Shown: positions 1-8,649, counted from the stretch's first letter. The stretch is DNA of 43,887 nucleotides from Thermoleophilia bacterium (GCA_025929895.1 JAICPI010000019.1:1-43887), one strand, 5' to 3'. Numbers and translations are program-made. Notes: generated from the letters alone by a model not told the origin.

Positions 1-120
1 AGCCCTGTACCACCGCTCCCGCCCCCTCCGTCCCCCTCACCTCCGCCACCTCCCCCTTCCCCCGCGGGTGGCCCCCATTGTTTGGTTGGGCCCCCACGCC
101 GTTGTGAAAACGTTCGCCCC
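1..120. other. Left-edge non-coding segment upstream of livH
   Basis: Very C-rich tract (about 22-80) followed by a less biased stretch up to the GTG at 121. I see no gene and no convincing -35/-10 pair or Shine-Dalgarno sequence. If a substrate-binding-protein gene belongs to the importer, it is either further left or elsewhere in the genome. Confidence 0.4.
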
Positions 121-1095
121 GTGCACCTGCCGCTCGCTTTCAACGCCGAGCTGTTCATCCAGCTCCTCGTCAACGGGATCACCCTCGGCAGCCTCTATGC
201 GCTGATCGCGCTCGGCTACTCGATGGTCTACGGGATCCTCAAGCTGCTGAACTTCGCCCACGGCGACGTCTACATGATCGGAGCCTTCACCGGCTACGGC
301 GTCCTGACGCTCCTGGGCGGGCCGCTCTCGCCGAGCATCGCGATCGCGCCCCTGATCGTGCTCATGTTCCTCGCCGCGATGGTGGCCGCGGGCCTGCTCG
401 GGGTGGTGATCGAACGATTCGCGTACCGCCCTCTGCGCGAGTCGCCGCGCATCGCGCCGCTGATCAGCGCGCTCGGCGTCTCCTTCTTTCTCCAGAACAG
501 CGCATTGCTGCTGTTCGGCGCGCAGTTCCGCAGCTACGACTCGTTCGTCCTGGGGTCGAAGAACCCGGAGTTCTTCGAGCCGGGGCCGCTGACGGACGCC
601 CTCTTCGTCGTCAAGAACGTGAACGTCCAGCTGATCCAGGTCATCGTCCTCTCGACGACGGTCGCGCTGATGGTCGCTCTGACGGCGCTGATCGCCAAGA
701 CCGCGATCGGCAAGGCGATGCGCGCCACGTCGTACGACCGCGAGGCTGCGGCGATGATGGGCATCGACACCGACCGAGTGATCGCGACGACGTTCTTCAT
801 CGGGTCGGTTCTCGCCGGCGCGGCCGGCGTGATGTTCGGGCTCCTGTTCAGCCAGGTGTTCCACTTCATGGGCTTTCTCGCGGGCCTCAAGGGCTTCACC
901 GCCGCGGTCGTCGGCGGCATCGGCAGCATCCCGGGAGCGATGCTCGGCGGCCTGCTCGTCGGGCTCGCCGAGTCGATGGCCGGCGGCTATCTCGGCGGCC
1001 GCTGGTCCGACCTGACCGTCTTCGGGATCCTGATCCTCGTCCTGCTCGTCCGGCCGAGCGGCCTCCTGGGCACGCGCGCGATCCACAAGGTCTGA
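121..1095 (+). CDS. livH: Branched-chain amino acid-type ABC transporter permease (LivH family)
   Basis: Inner-membrane permease of the HAAT (LivHMGF/Urt) importer family, which carries amino acids, urea or amides. The N-terminal segment NGITLGSLYALIALGYSMVYGIL and the following NFAHGD are the classic LivH signature. The C-terminus ends in RPSGLLG, the family's tail motif, and about eight hydrophobic segments are visible over 324 residues. I chose the GTG at 121 rather than the in-frame TTG at 82 because the 13 extra residues are not family-like; neither has a clear ribosome site. The stop overlaps the next ATG by one base (TGATG). The substrate cannot be told from the permease; the neighbouring aminotransferase suggests an amino compound. 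Confidence 0.93.
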   Translation: MHLPLAFNAELFIQLLVNGITLGSLYALIALGYSMVYGILKLLNFAHGDVYMIGAFTGYGVLTLLGGPLSPSIAIAPLIVLMFLAAMVAAGLLGVVIERFAYRPLRESPRIAPLISALGVSFFLQNSALLLFGAQFRSYDSFVLGSKNPEFFEPGPLTDALFVVKNVNVQLIQVIVLSTTVALMVALTALIAKTAIGKAMRATSYDREAAAMMGIDTDRVIATTFFIGSVLAGAAGVMFGLLFSQVFHFMGFLAGLKGFTAAVVGGIGSIPGAMLGGLLVGLAESMAGGYLGGRWSDLTVFGILILVLLVRPSGLLGTRAIHKV

Positions 1096-2540
1096 TGGCG
1101 ACCGGCGAAGACAAGCCGCGCGTCGGCGTCGACGACTGGGTCGCGAGCGTCCAGGACCGCCGCGAGCAGCGGTCGGGGCTCGCGGGCCTCGCGCGCCGCG
1201 TCGACGACGTCGTCCCGGCCTGGGCACGCCTCGCGCTCTTCGCCGTCGTCGCGGCGTCGTTGCCGCTCTGGATGGACCGAGGCGACCTCTTCGCGTACGG
1301 CATCTTCACGCTCGTCTACGTGCTGCTCGGCCTCGGGCTGAACGTGGTCGTCGGCTACGCGGGGCTGCTCGACCTCGGCTATGTGGCGCTCTTCGGCTTC
1401 GGGGCGTACTCGTACGCGCTCCTCTCGTCCGAGCACTACGGGATCCACTGGCCCTCAGCCGTGTCGATCCCTCTCGTCGTGGTCGCCACGGCGCTTCTCG
1501 GCCTGCTGCTCGGCCTCCCTTCGAGGCGGCTCCTCGGCGACTACCTGGCGATCGTGACGCTCTTCTTCGGCCAGGCGTTCGTCGTCTTCGTCAACGCAGC
1601 CAACCCGACGGTGCGCGGAAAGGGCCTCACCGGGGGCCCCAACGGGATCGCGGACATCGACCCGAACGACCTCTTCGGCTACGAGCTGACGACCCGGCGC
1701 CAGCAGTACTGGTTCATCCTCGCGATCGTTCTGCTCGTCCTCGTCGGGCTCCACTTCCTGAGCGAGTCGAGGACCGGAAGAGCGTGGCGAGCCTTGCGCG
1801 AGGACCCGCTCGCCGCCGAGGCGATGAGCATGCCCGTCAACCGGCTGAAGCTGAAGGCGTTCGCGCTCGGCGCGGGGATCGCCGGCCTCACGGGGTGCGT
1901 CTTCGCCGCGGTCCTGACGGCGGTCACGTCGGGGAACTTCGCGCTGCCGATCCTGATCACGATCTACGCGATCGTGGTCCTCGGCGGGATCGGGAGCCTG
2001 ACCGGCGTCGTCGTCGGCGCGATCGTGATCAACGTCTCCTTCCAGTTCCTCGCGCCGGAGAACCCGCAGAACAACGCCCGGATTCTCTTCTATCTCGTGA
2101 TCGTCCTCCTGCTCATGCTGAGCATGCGGCCGCTGTGGCGGCTGGCGGTCGTGCTGGCCGGCACCGTCGCGTTCGGGCTCGCCGCTCACGTCCTCGCCGA
2201 AGCGATCTCGCCGTCGTGGACCGCGGGCGCGGTCGTCGAGGGCGGCCGTTTCGCCGGCCTCATCTCGGACTGGGTGATCATCCCCTCGGGGCACGATCGC
2301 TTCGCGAACGGCGCGTACATCGCGCTCATCGTGGCGATCCTCGCCGTCACCCGGATCCGCGGAGTGTGGCGCACGCTCTCGCTCGTCCCGACGGTCTACC
2401 TGGCCGCCGTCGTCTGGGAGACGAGCTTCGTCGAGCAGCCCGCCGTCGCCCGCTGGATCCTGTTCGGCGCCCTTCTCGTCTTCTTGATGACCGTCCGCCC
2501 CCAGGGCTTGCTCGGCACGCCGCGCGTGGAGATCGTGTGA
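1095..2540 (+). CDS. livM: Branched-chain amino acid-type ABC transporter permease (LivM family), C-terminally extended
   Basis: Second permease subunit, expected to pair with the LivH protein. The core carries the LivM signatures LGLGLNVVVGYAGLLDLGYVALFGFGAY (residues about 77-104, given as one family block), the stretch TGGPNGI, and the EAA-like loop region LREDPLAAEAMSMPVNRLKLKAFALGAGIAGL. At 481 residues it is longer than typical LivM (about 320-420). After the usual end of the family around residue 350 (SMRPLWRL) come roughly three further hydrophobic segments and a second RPQGLLG tail. The soluble N-terminal part (about 45 residues) is rich in Arg/Asp. It overlaps livG by four bases (GTGA), so translational coupling is likely. 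Confidence 0.9.
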   Translation: MATGEDKPRVGVDDWVASVQDRREQRSGLAGLARRVDDVVPAWARLALFAVVAASLPLWMDRGDLFAYGIFTLVYVLLGLGLNVVVGYAGLLDLGYVALFGFGAYSYALLSSEHYGIHWPSAVSIPLVVVATALLGLLLGLPSRRLLGDYLAIVTLFFGQAFVVFVNAANPTVRGKGLTGGPNGIADIDPNDLFGYELTTRRQQYWFILAIVLLVLVGLHFLSESRTGRAWRALREDPLAAEAMSMPVNRLKLKAFALGAGIAGLTGCVFAAVLTAVTSGNFALPILITIYAIVVLGGIGSLTGVVVGAIVINVSFQFLAPENPQNNARILFYLVIVLLLMLSMRPLWRLAVVLAGTVAFGLAAHVLAEAISPSWTAGAVVEGGRFAGLISDWVIIPSGHDRFANGAYIALIVAILAVTRIRGVWRTLSLVPTVYLAAVVWETSFVEQPAVARWILFGALLVFLMTVRPQGLLGTPRVEIV

Positions 2541-3325
2541 CCGAGCAGGCGTTCTTCGAGCTGCGAGACGTCAGCAAGTCGTTCGGCGGGCTCAGCGTCG
2601 TCGACCGCCTGACCCTGCACGTCGACGAGGGCGAGATCGTGAGCCTCATCGGCCCGAACGGCGCCGGGAAGACGACCGTGTTCAACCTCGTGACGGGCAT
2701 CTATCGCCCGGCCTCGGGCGAGATCCGCTTCCGGGGGCGCAACGTCGCCGGGCTGCCGCCGCACAAGATCACGCAGCTCGGGATCGCGCGGACGTTCCAG
2801 ACGCTGCGTCTCTTCCTGAACATGTCGGTGAAGGAGAACGTCATGGCCGCCGCCTACGGCCACACGCGCTCGACGATGGTCGAGGCGGTCTTTCGGCTGC
2901 CGCGCGCCCGGCGCGAAGAGCGTGAGATCGCGGAGCTGGCCGAGGAGAAGCTCGCGTTCTTCGGACCGCGCCTCGCCGGCTACCGGCACGACCAACAGGC
3001 GTACAACCTCTCGTACGCGAACAGGAGGCGGCTCGAGATCGCTCGCGCCATGGCGACGAACCCGAGCCTGCTGCTGCTCGACGAGCCCGCTGCCGGGATG
3101 AACCCGGCGGAGACGCACGAGCTCACCGAGCTGATCGGACGTCTGCGGACCGACGGTGGCTACACCGTCCTCGTGATCGAGCACGACATGCACGTCGTCG
3201 AGGGAATCTCCGACCGCGTGATCGCCCTCGACCACGGTGTCAAGATCGCCGAGGGGTCGTTCGACGAGGTCGCGACCGACGATCGCGTGGTCGAGGCCTA
3301 CCTCGGGCGGCAGGGGCCGGGATGA
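2537..3325 (+). CDS. livG: Branched-chain amino acid-type ABC transporter ATP-binding protein (LivG family)
   Basis: Cytoplasmic ATPase energising the LivH/LivM importer, 262 residues, the usual LivG length. Walker A is GPNGAGKTT (about 39-47). The LivG-specific insert follows (GIARTFQTLRLF and the long basic segment). The signature helix reads LSYANRRRLEIARAM instead of the common LSYGQQRRLE, and Walker B is LLLLDEPAAGMNP. The GTG at 2537 overlaps the LivM stop (GTGA), and the first residues VTEQAFFELRDVSKSFGG align with the family start; the same reading frame is open far upstream but does not code for a family sequence there. It overlaps the next gene by ATGA. Confidence 0.94.
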   Translation: MTEQAFFELRDVSKSFGGLSVVDRLTLHVDEGEIVSLIGPNGAGKTTVFNLVTGIYRPASGEIRFRGRNVAGLPPHKITQLGIARTFQTLRLFLNMSVKENVMAAAYGHTRSTMVEAVFRLPRARREEREIAELAEEKLAFFGPRLAGYRHDQQAYNLSYANRRRLEIARAMATNPSLLLLDEPAAGMNPAETHELTELIGRLRTDGGYTVLVIEHDMHVVEGISDRVIALDHGVKIAEGSFDEVATDDRVVEAYLGRQGPG

Positions 3326-4026
3326 CGCTCCTCAGGCTCAGGGACGTCGACACGTACTACGGCGAGATCCACATCCTCCAGAAGATCTCGCTCGAGGTGG
3401 GGGAGGGCGAGCTCGTCTGCCTGCTCGGCGGCAACGCCTCCGGGAAGTCGACGACGCTGAAGACGATCCTCGGGCTCGTCACGCCGCGTGCGGGCGCGGT
3501 CGAGATCGACGGCGAGGACGTCAGCCGACGGAAGACGAGCTATCGCATCGCGAAAGGTCTGGCGATCGTGCCGGAGAACCGCCGCCTGTTCGCCCCGATG
3601 ACCGTGCACGAGAACCTCGAGATGGGCGCGTATCTCCGGAAGGGAGCGTCGTCCGAGGCGCTCGAGCGCGTCTTCGACCTCTTCCCGGTCTTGAAGGACC
3701 GCCGCAGGCAGCTCGCCGGGACGCTCTCGGGGGGCGAGCAACAGATGGTGGCGATGGGCCGCGCGCTGATGTCGGAGCCGAAGCTGCTCCTGATGGACGA
3801 GCCGTCGATGGGCCTCGCGCCGATCCTCGTCGAGCGCAACTTCGAGATCATCCAGCAAGTGCACCAGTCCGGCGTGGCGGTCCTGGTCGTCGAGCAGAAC
3901 GCGAACGTCTCGCTCTCGATCGCGGACCGCGGCTACGTCCTGCAGACGGGGCGCATCGTCCTCGCCGACTCCGCGAAGGCGCTGCTCGCGAACGAGGATC
4001 TGAGGAAGGCCTACCTTGGCCGTTAG
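3322..4026 (+). CDS. livF: Branched-chain amino acid-type ABC transporter ATP-binding protein (LivF family)
   Basis: Second ATPase of the importer, 234 residues as usual for LivF. Walker A is GGNASGKST (about 36-44), with N-A-S where most members have N-G-A. The signature is LSGGEQQMVAMGRAL, Walker B is LLLMDEPSMGLAP, and the switch region is VLVVEQNANVSLSIADRGYVLQTGRI, a LivF hallmark. The ATG overlaps the livG stop (ATGA). The four transporter genes are tightly coupled and continue into the aminotransferase, so one transcript is expected. Confidence 0.94.
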   Translation: MTLLRLRDVDTYYGEIHILQKISLEVGEGELVCLLGGNASGKSTTLKTILGLVTPRAGAVEIDGEDVSRRKTSYRIAKGLAIVPENRRLFAPMTVHENLEMGAYLRKGASSEALERVFDLFPVLKDRRRQLAGTLSGGEQQMVAMGRALMSEPKLLLMDEPSMGLAPILVERNFEIIQQVHQSGVAVLVVEQNANVSLSIADRGYVLQTGRIVLADSAKALLANEDLRKAYLGR

Positions 4027-5164
4027 CACGCTCGCGAGCCGCGTTCGAGGCCGCTTTCCGATCTTCGAGCGGCTCGTCTACATCAACAGCTGCTCGCAGG
4101 GCGCGCTGTCCGACGCCGTACGCGCGGCCTACGACGCGTACCTCCGCGACTGGGACGAGCAGGGCGCACCCTGGGAGTACTGGGTCGAGCGGACCGAGTC
4201 CGCGCGGTCGGCCTTCGCCGCACTCGTCAACGCCGAGCCGGCCGAGATCGCCGTGACGACGTCGCTCTCCGCGGGTGTGGCGTCGCTGGCGAGCGGGCTG
4301 CGGTACGCGGGGCGCTCCAAGATCGTGTTGACCGACCTCGAGTTCCCGACGGTCGGCCAGATCTGGCACGCGCAGGAGTCCCGCGGCGCGCGCGTCGTCC
4401 ACGTTCCGGTCGCCGGCGACGGAACGATCCCGCTGGAGCACTTCGACCGCGCGATCGACGAGGAGACGGCGATCGTCTCGATCACGCACGTGTCGTATCG
4501 CACGGGGGCCATGATCGACGTCGAGGGCGTCGTCGAGCTTGCGCACCGCCGCGGCGCGCTCGTCCTGCTCGACGCCTACCAGTCGGTCGGCTCCATGCCC
4601 GTCGACGTGAAGGAGCTCGACGTCGACTTCCTCGCGGCGGGGACGTTGAAGTACCTCCTCGCCTCGGCCGGGCTCGCGTTCTTCTACTGCCGCGGCGAGC
4701 TGTTCGAGAAAGCTCGGCCCACCGCCACGGGCTGGTTCGCCGACGAGGACATCTTCGCGATGGACATCCACGACTACTCGCCTGCACCGACCGCGCGGCG
4801 CTTCCAGTCGGGGACGCCGCCAGTCCCTGCGATCTACGCCGGCATCGCCGGAATCGAGCTCATGCAGGAGATCGGGATCGCCGAGACGCGCCGGCACGTC
4901 CTCGAGCTGAACGAGCGCCTGATCTCGGGCGTCGACGACCTCGGCGGAACCGTCGTGACGCCGCGCGAGCCCGAGCGCCACGGCGCGCTGATCTGCATCC
5001 GCTCGAGCGACGTGAACGCACTGGTCGCCGCGCTCGACGAACGCGGGATCGTGACGTCGGAGCGCGACGGCAACCTGCGCGTCTCGGCCCATGCCTACAA
5101 CACGGTCGAGGACGTCGACGCCGTCCTCGACGCGCTGCAAGCGAACCGCGGGCTGCTCGCCTAG
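4016..5164 (+). CDS. Class V aminotransferase family PLP enzyme
   Basis: PLP-dependent fold-type I enzyme of 382 residues, in the group containing cysteine desulfurases, isopenicillin-N-epimerase-like proteins and amino acid/glyoxylate transaminases. The PLP-binding Asp lies in LLDAYQSVG (D186) and the Schiff-base Lys in AAGTLKYLL (K212); TTSLSAGVASL (about 81-91) forms the phosphate-binding region. No desulfurase active-site Cys loop stands out, so transamination or epimerisation is more likely. The TTG at 4016 overlaps the end of livF by 11 bases, which couples it to the importer and suggests it acts on the imported compound. The stop codon shares CTAG with the convergent dehydratase gene. 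The substrate is unknown. Confidence 0.85.
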   Translation: MAVSTLASRVRGRFPIFERLVYINSCSQGALSDAVRAAYDAYLRDWDEQGAPWEYWVERTESARSAFAALVNAEPAEIAVTTSLSAGVASLASGLRYAGRSKIVLTDLEFPTVGQIWHAQESRGARVVHVPVAGDGTIPLEHFDRAIDEETAIVSITHVSYRTGAMIDVEGVVELAHRRGALVLLDAYQSVGSMPVDVKELDVDFLAAGTLKYLLASAGLAFFYCRGELFEKARPTATGWFADEDIFAMDIHDYSPAPTARRFQSGTPPVPAIYAGIAGIELMQEIGIAETRRHVLELNERLISGVDDLGGTVVTPREPERHGALICIRSSDVNALVAALDERGIVTSERDGNLRVSAHAYNTVEDVDAVLDALQANRGLLA

Positions 5165-6102
5165 GGCGTTTCGCCCGCGAGGATCGTGCTGAGCGCGGCG
5201 AAGTCGATGTTCCCGCCCGAGACGATGCAGACGATCTTCCCGCCGCCTGCGCGGCCGGAGAGCGCAGCCGCGGCCGCGAGGGCACCGGCGCCCTCGGCGA
5301 TCACGCGAACCCGCTCCGCCAGCAGCCGGATCGCGGCCGCGGTCTCGTCGAGCGACGCGACGTAGGCGCCGTCCAGGAGCGGCTTCCCGAGCGCCCACAT
5401 CTTCGGCAGCAGCGCGCGCGAGCCGGCGCCGTCGACGAACGACGTCCGGTACTCGATCTCCTGCGGCGAGCCCACCTCGAGCGTGCGGTTGAGCGGCGCA
5501 GCCGTCTCGATCTCGACCGCGCAGAGCCGGGTCTCCGGTCGCAGCGCCTTGACGGCGCTGGCGATCCCGGTGAACAGTCCTCCGCCGCCCCACGGCACGA
5601 TGACCATGGCCGGGTCGGGCAAGTCCTCCAGGATCTCGAGCCCGATCGTCCCGTTGCCCGCCATCACGTCCTCGTTCTCGACGGGGTGCAGGAAGAGCCC
5701 GTCGACGCCCTCGTACCGCGACTCCTCGATCACCGTCCACCACTCGGCGAACGGGATCTTGATCACCCGGCCGCCGAGCCGTTCGATCGCGTCGGTCTTC
5801 GCCGCGGGCGCGTGGTCGGGCGCGATCACGGTGCAAGGCACCCCGAGCTCGCGGGCCGCCCACGCGACGCCCTGCGCCATGTTCCCCGCGCTCGCGGTGA
5901 CGAGCCCGGCGGAGACGTCCTTCGCGCGCCGCGCCGCGTTGTACGCGCCGCGGATCTTGAACGAGCCGATCGGCTGCAGGTTCTCGAGCTTGAGGTAGAT
6001 CTCGGCCGGTGCATCGGCGACATGGAGCCGCACGAGCGGCGTACGCACCGCGGTCCCGGCGATGGTCTCCCGTGCGCGACGGATCTGGTCGAGCGGGATC
6101 AG
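5161..6102 (-). CDS. Threonine dehydratase-family PLP enzyme (serine/threonine/hydroxyamino acid dehydratase-like), CTG start
   Basis: Fold-type II PLP enzyme of 313 residues without an ACT regulatory domain, so catabolic rather than biosynthetic. The Schiff-base Lys is in PIGSFKIRGAYNA (K49), the substrate loop is SAGNMAQG, the phosphate-binding glycine loop is GGGGL, and the C-terminus has SGGNID. Family homology begins exactly at the CTG at 6102 (reading IPLDQIRRARETIAG onward). No ATG, GTG or TTG is suitably placed, and a GAGG lies 7 bases upstream. The CTG overlaps the stop of the OCD-family gene as CTGA, copying the NTGA overlaps of this operon. EutB of hydroxyectoine use and hydroxyaspartate dehydratases belong to the same family and also sit beside OCD-family genes; specificity here is unproven. 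Confidence 0.85.
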   Translation of the reverse strand: MIPLDQIRRARETIAGTAVRTPLVRLHVADAPAEIYLKLENLQPIGSFKIRGAYNAARRAKDVSAGLVTASAGNMAQGVAWAARELGVPCTVIAPDHAPAAKTDAIERLGGRVIKIPFAEWWTVIEESRYEGVDGLFLHPVENEDVMAGNGTIGLEILEDLPDPAMVIVPWGGGGLFTGIASAVKALRPETRLCAVEIETAAPLNRTLEVGSPQEIEYRTSFVDGAGSRALLPKMWALGKPLLDGAYVASLDETAAAIRLLAERVRVIAEGAGALAAAAALSGRAGGGKIVCIVSGGNIDFAALSTILAGETP

Positions 6103-7067
6103 AAGGGAACCTCGACACCGACGCCCTGCTCGCGCGCTCTGCGCACGACATACTCGGCGGCCGCGAGGTCTTCGACGGCGAGGCCGAGCGACCGGAACAC
6201 CGTCAGCTCCTCGGGGTCGGTGCGACCGGGCACCGAGCCGGTCAGGATCTCGCCGATCTCGCCCCTGATGTGGTCGCGTCCGATCGCGCCGGCCTCCAGC
6301 GCGTCTCGGTAGTCGAACGCCTCGTTCTCCGCGGATTCGCGGCGATCGACGTAGAACGACGAGTCGGCGACGGTCGCGACGTCGAGCTCGCGCATCGTCG
6401 GCGGTCGCCCGCCGACGACGTTGACATGCGTGCCCGCTCCGAGCCACTCCCGCCTGAGCACGGGCTCGACCGAGCTCGTCGCGGTCACGACCACGTCGGC
6501 GCCGCGCACGGCCTCCTCGGCGGTGCCGACGGCCGTCGCCCCCGACTCCGTCGCGAGCGCCTCAGCGTGCGCCGCCGTCGGGCTGAAGATGCGCGTGTCG
6601 GCGAAGTCGCGGACGAGGCGCAGCGCCTCCAGGTGCGAACGCGCCTGGACGCCGGCTCCGAGAATCCCGAGCGTGCGCGCATCGGAGCGCGCGAGCAGGC
6701 GCGTCGCGACCGCGGAGACGGCGGCCGTGCGAATCGCTGTGATCGCCGAGGCGTTCAGGACCGCGCGGGTCTGGCCGGTCTCGCCGTCGAACAGCGTGAC
6801 CGTGCCCTGGTGCGCGTCGAGCCCACGCGTCGGGTTGTCGGGAAACACGCACACCGTCTTCAGCGAGTAGAGGGGCGCGCCGCCGCCGCGGTGGGCCGGC
6901 ATCAGCCCGATGAACGTGTCCTCGCCCGCCGGTCGAACGACGGTGCGGAGCGGAACGTGCACCTCGCCTCGCGCCAGGGACACGAGCGCCTCCGCCATCG
7001 CCTCGATGCAGCCTCGCATGTCCAGCAGCTGCTCGACCTCCTGCTGGTTCAGAACGAGGATCGTCAT
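6099..7067 (-). CDS. Ornithine cyclodeaminase / mu-crystallin family NAD(P)-dependent enzyme
   Basis: 322-residue member of the OCD/mu-crystallin family, which includes ornithine cyclodeaminase, alanine dehydrogenase, ketimine reductases, EutC and iminosuccinate reductase (BhcD). The dinucleotide fold is LGILGAGVQARSHLEAL. Substrate residues typical of the family sit in LYSLKTVCVFPDN (Lys) and ITAIRTAAVSAVATRLLA (Arg), and the C-terminal region keeps SLGLAVEDLAAAEYV. The ATG at 7067 overlaps the aldo/keto reductase stop (ATGA). Lying directly before a dehydratase gene, it could reduce the imine that enzyme releases. That is an inference from family chemistry, and cyclodeaminase activity is also possible. 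Confidence 0.87.
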   Translation of the reverse strand: MTILVLNQQEVEQLLDMRGCIEAMAEALVSLARGEVHVPLRTVVRPAGEDTFIGLMPAHRGGGAPLYSLKTVCVFPDNPTRGLDAHQGTVTLFDGETGQTRAVLNASAITAIRTAAVSAVATRLLARSDARTLGILGAGVQARSHLEALRLVRDFADTRIFSPTAAHAEALATESGATAVGTAEEAVRGADVVVTATSSVEPVLRREWLGAGTHVNVVGGRPPTMRELDVATVADSSFYVDRRESAENEAFDYRDALEAGAIGRDHIRGEIGEILTGSVPGRTDPEELTVFRSLGLAVEDLAAAEYVVRRAREQGVGVEVPF

Positions 7068-7978
7068 CGGGGAAAGAGCGACGCTAGTCGATCGCGCTCG
7101 GCCCCGGTGAGCGGGAGCTCGAGCGCCGCGACCGCCGGGTCGAGGTGCTCGGGCCGTCGTGGGCCGGCGACGACCGCCGCGACCCGGGGATCCGAGAGGA
7201 GCCAGGCGAACGCGAGCGTCGGCATGTCGACGCCCCGCTGCTCCGCGGCGTCGCCGAACCGCTCGAGACCGTCGTAGACGGCGGCGTCGTCGAGGTGCAG
7301 GTACGGCTCGGGTCGGAGCGTCATCCTCGAGCCCGGCGGCGGTGGCTCCCCGCGCCGGTACTTCCCGCACAGCCATCCTCCGGCCAGCGGCCCGAACGCC
7401 GTGAAGCTGATCCCGCGCTCGCCGCAGAACGGCAACACCTCGCGTTCCGGCTCGCGGTCGAGCAGCGAGTACGAGTTCTGCACGACGGTGATCGGCGCGA
7501 CGGCAAGCGCCTCCTCGAGCCACGCGAGATCGACGTTGCTCGCGCCGATCGCTCCGACGGTGCCCGCCTCGAGCAGCTGCCGAAGCGCGTCGAGCGTCTC
7601 CTCGAGCGGCGTCTCGGGATCCGGCTCGTGGATGAGATAGGTGTCGATCCGCTCGATCCCGAGGCGCTCGAGGCTCCCCTCGACCTGCCGGAGGATCCGG
7701 TCGCGGGACAGGCCGCGGTCCTGCGGGTCGCCGACGACGGAGTGGAAGACCTTGGTCGTGACGTGCGGCCGCCGCCCGTTCTCGGCCAGCCAGCGTCCGA
7801 TCCAGCGTTCGCTCCGCCCGCCTCCGTACGCGTCCGCCGTGTCGAAGCTCGTGATCCCGAGCTCCCACGCGGCGTCCATGAGCGCGAACGCCTCGCGCTC
7901 GTCCTCGCCCTGCCCGAAGAAGGCCGGCGCCGAGCCGATCCCTCCGAAGTTGCCGCAGCCGAGGGTCAGGGCGCCCAC
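7064..7978 (-). CDS. Aldo/keto reductase family oxidoreductase
   Basis: 304-residue NADPH-dependent TIM-barrel reductase. Catalytic residues are visible: Asp46 and Tyr51 in SFDTADAYGGGRSE, Lys76 in VTTKVF and His in YLIHEPD. The cofactor region near the C-terminus reads VAAVVAGPRRPEHLDPAVAAL. The GTG at 7978 lies 8 bases after the stop of the CoxG-like gene, the only non-overlapping junction in this seven-gene operon. Its likely task is reducing an aldehyde or ketone formed in the same pathway; the substrate is unknown. Confidence 0.9.
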   Translation of the reverse strand: MGALTLGCGNFGGIGSAPAFFGQGEDEREAFALMDAAWELGITSFDTADAYGGGRSERWIGRWLAENGRRPHVTTKVFHSVVGDPQDRGLSRDRILRQVEGSLERLGIERIDTYLIHEPDPETPLEETLDALRQLLEAGTVGAIGASNVDLAWLEEALAVAPITVVQNSYSLLDREPEREVLPFCGERGISFTAFGPLAGGWLCGKYRRGEPPPPGSRMTLRPEPYLHLDDAAVYDGLERFGDAAEQRGVDMPTLAFAWLLSDPRVAAVVAGPRRPEHLDPAVAALELPLTGAERDRLASLFPR

Positions 7979-7986
7979 CGCGCGGC

Positions 7987-8649
7987 TCAGCTTTCGTCCG
8001 AGTAGGACTCCTTCTCGAGCGGGCTCAGCCCCTCCTCGGCGCCGCTCGAGCCCGCGTCGACAGCCGGATCCGCTTCGGGCGTCGTCTCGGCGGGAGGGCC
8101 GTAGTCCTTCGTCTCCGGATCGGTCTCCGCTGCCGCCTCCGTGCTCGGCTCGGCTCCGCCGGCGAGCCCGCCGGACTCCGAGTGCTGCGGCGGCGTGGCG
8201 GGGCCGCCGGCCGCCTTCGCGACCTGCGCGTCCAGGGCGGTGAGCACATGCTGCACCTGCTGGTTCACGATCGGCTGGAGGACGCGCTGGCCCATGCCGC
8301 CGACGGGCCCGGCGATGCGTACGTCCGCCTCCCAGGCCATCGCGGTCGCGCCGCCCTCGTCTCGGAGGTCGAACTGGGTCTCGAGGTTCATCAGCGCGCC
8401 CACACCCGTTCCCTTCGCGTGGAGCCGCGAGAACTCCGGCGGGCGCTCCTCCGTCTTCTCGAAATTGATCGACATGCGAAGTGAGCCGAGCCCGAGCGGG
8501 ATCTTCACGTTGGCCCGCCAGCGGCGGTCGTCCTGGACGTCGAAGCTCTCGACGCCGGGCATCAGCTCCGCCATCTGCGCCGGGTCCTGAAGGATCCCCC
8601 AGACCGTCTCGCGGGGCGCCTCGAACGTGCGCTCCCCCTGGACTCTCAC
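7987..8649 (-). CDS. CoxG-like SRPBCC-family protein with acidic C-terminal tail
   Basis: 220 residues. The first 150 match the CoxG/SRPBCC fold: GERTFEAPRETVWGILQDPAQMAELMPGVESF at the start, and IAGPVGGMGQRVLQPIVNQQV before the last helix. CoxG proteins accompany molybdenum hydroxylases of the CO-dehydrogenase family and are thought to help membrane recruitment or maturation. The remaining ~70 residues are an acidic, Ala/Pro/Glu-rich, probably disordered tail ending SPLEKESYSDES, without a hydrophobic anchor. The GTG at 8649 overlaps the Mo-subunit stop (GTGA), placing it as the fourth gene of the operon. Confidence 0.82.
   Translation of the reverse strand: MRVQGERTFEAPRETVWGILQDPAQMAELMPGVESFDVQDDRRWRANVKIPLGLGSLRMSINFEKTEERPPEFSRLHAKGTGVGALMNLETQFDLRDEGGATAMAWEADVRIAGPVGGMGQRVLQPIVNQQVQHVLTALDAQVAKAAGGPATPPQHSESGGLAGGAEPSTEAAAETDPETKDYGPPAETTPEADPAVDAGSSGAEEGLSPLEKESYSDES

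Noticed and set aside
22-100. C-rich tract at the left edge as a repeat or structural element
   Set aside because: Simple base bias without a clear repeat unit or pairing arms; the window edge prevents judging its extent.
37-1227. 396-codon minus-strand open frame over livH
   Set aside because: Charged low-complexity translation with no family resemblance; livH motifs are clear on the plus strand.
4016-7067. Beta-hydroxyaspartate cycle (BhcABCD) operon
   Set aside because: Class V aminotransferase, dehydratase and OCD-family enzymes are all present, but no beta-hydroxyaspartate aldolase (BhcC) is seen and the aminotransferase is on the other strand; family-level similarity alone is not enough.
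5161-7067. Hydroxyectoine utilisation (EutB/EutC) operon
   Set aside because: The family pair matches, but ectoine hydrolase and N-acetyl-diaminobutyrate deacetylase genes (DoeA/DoeB) and other ectoine genes are absent from the window.
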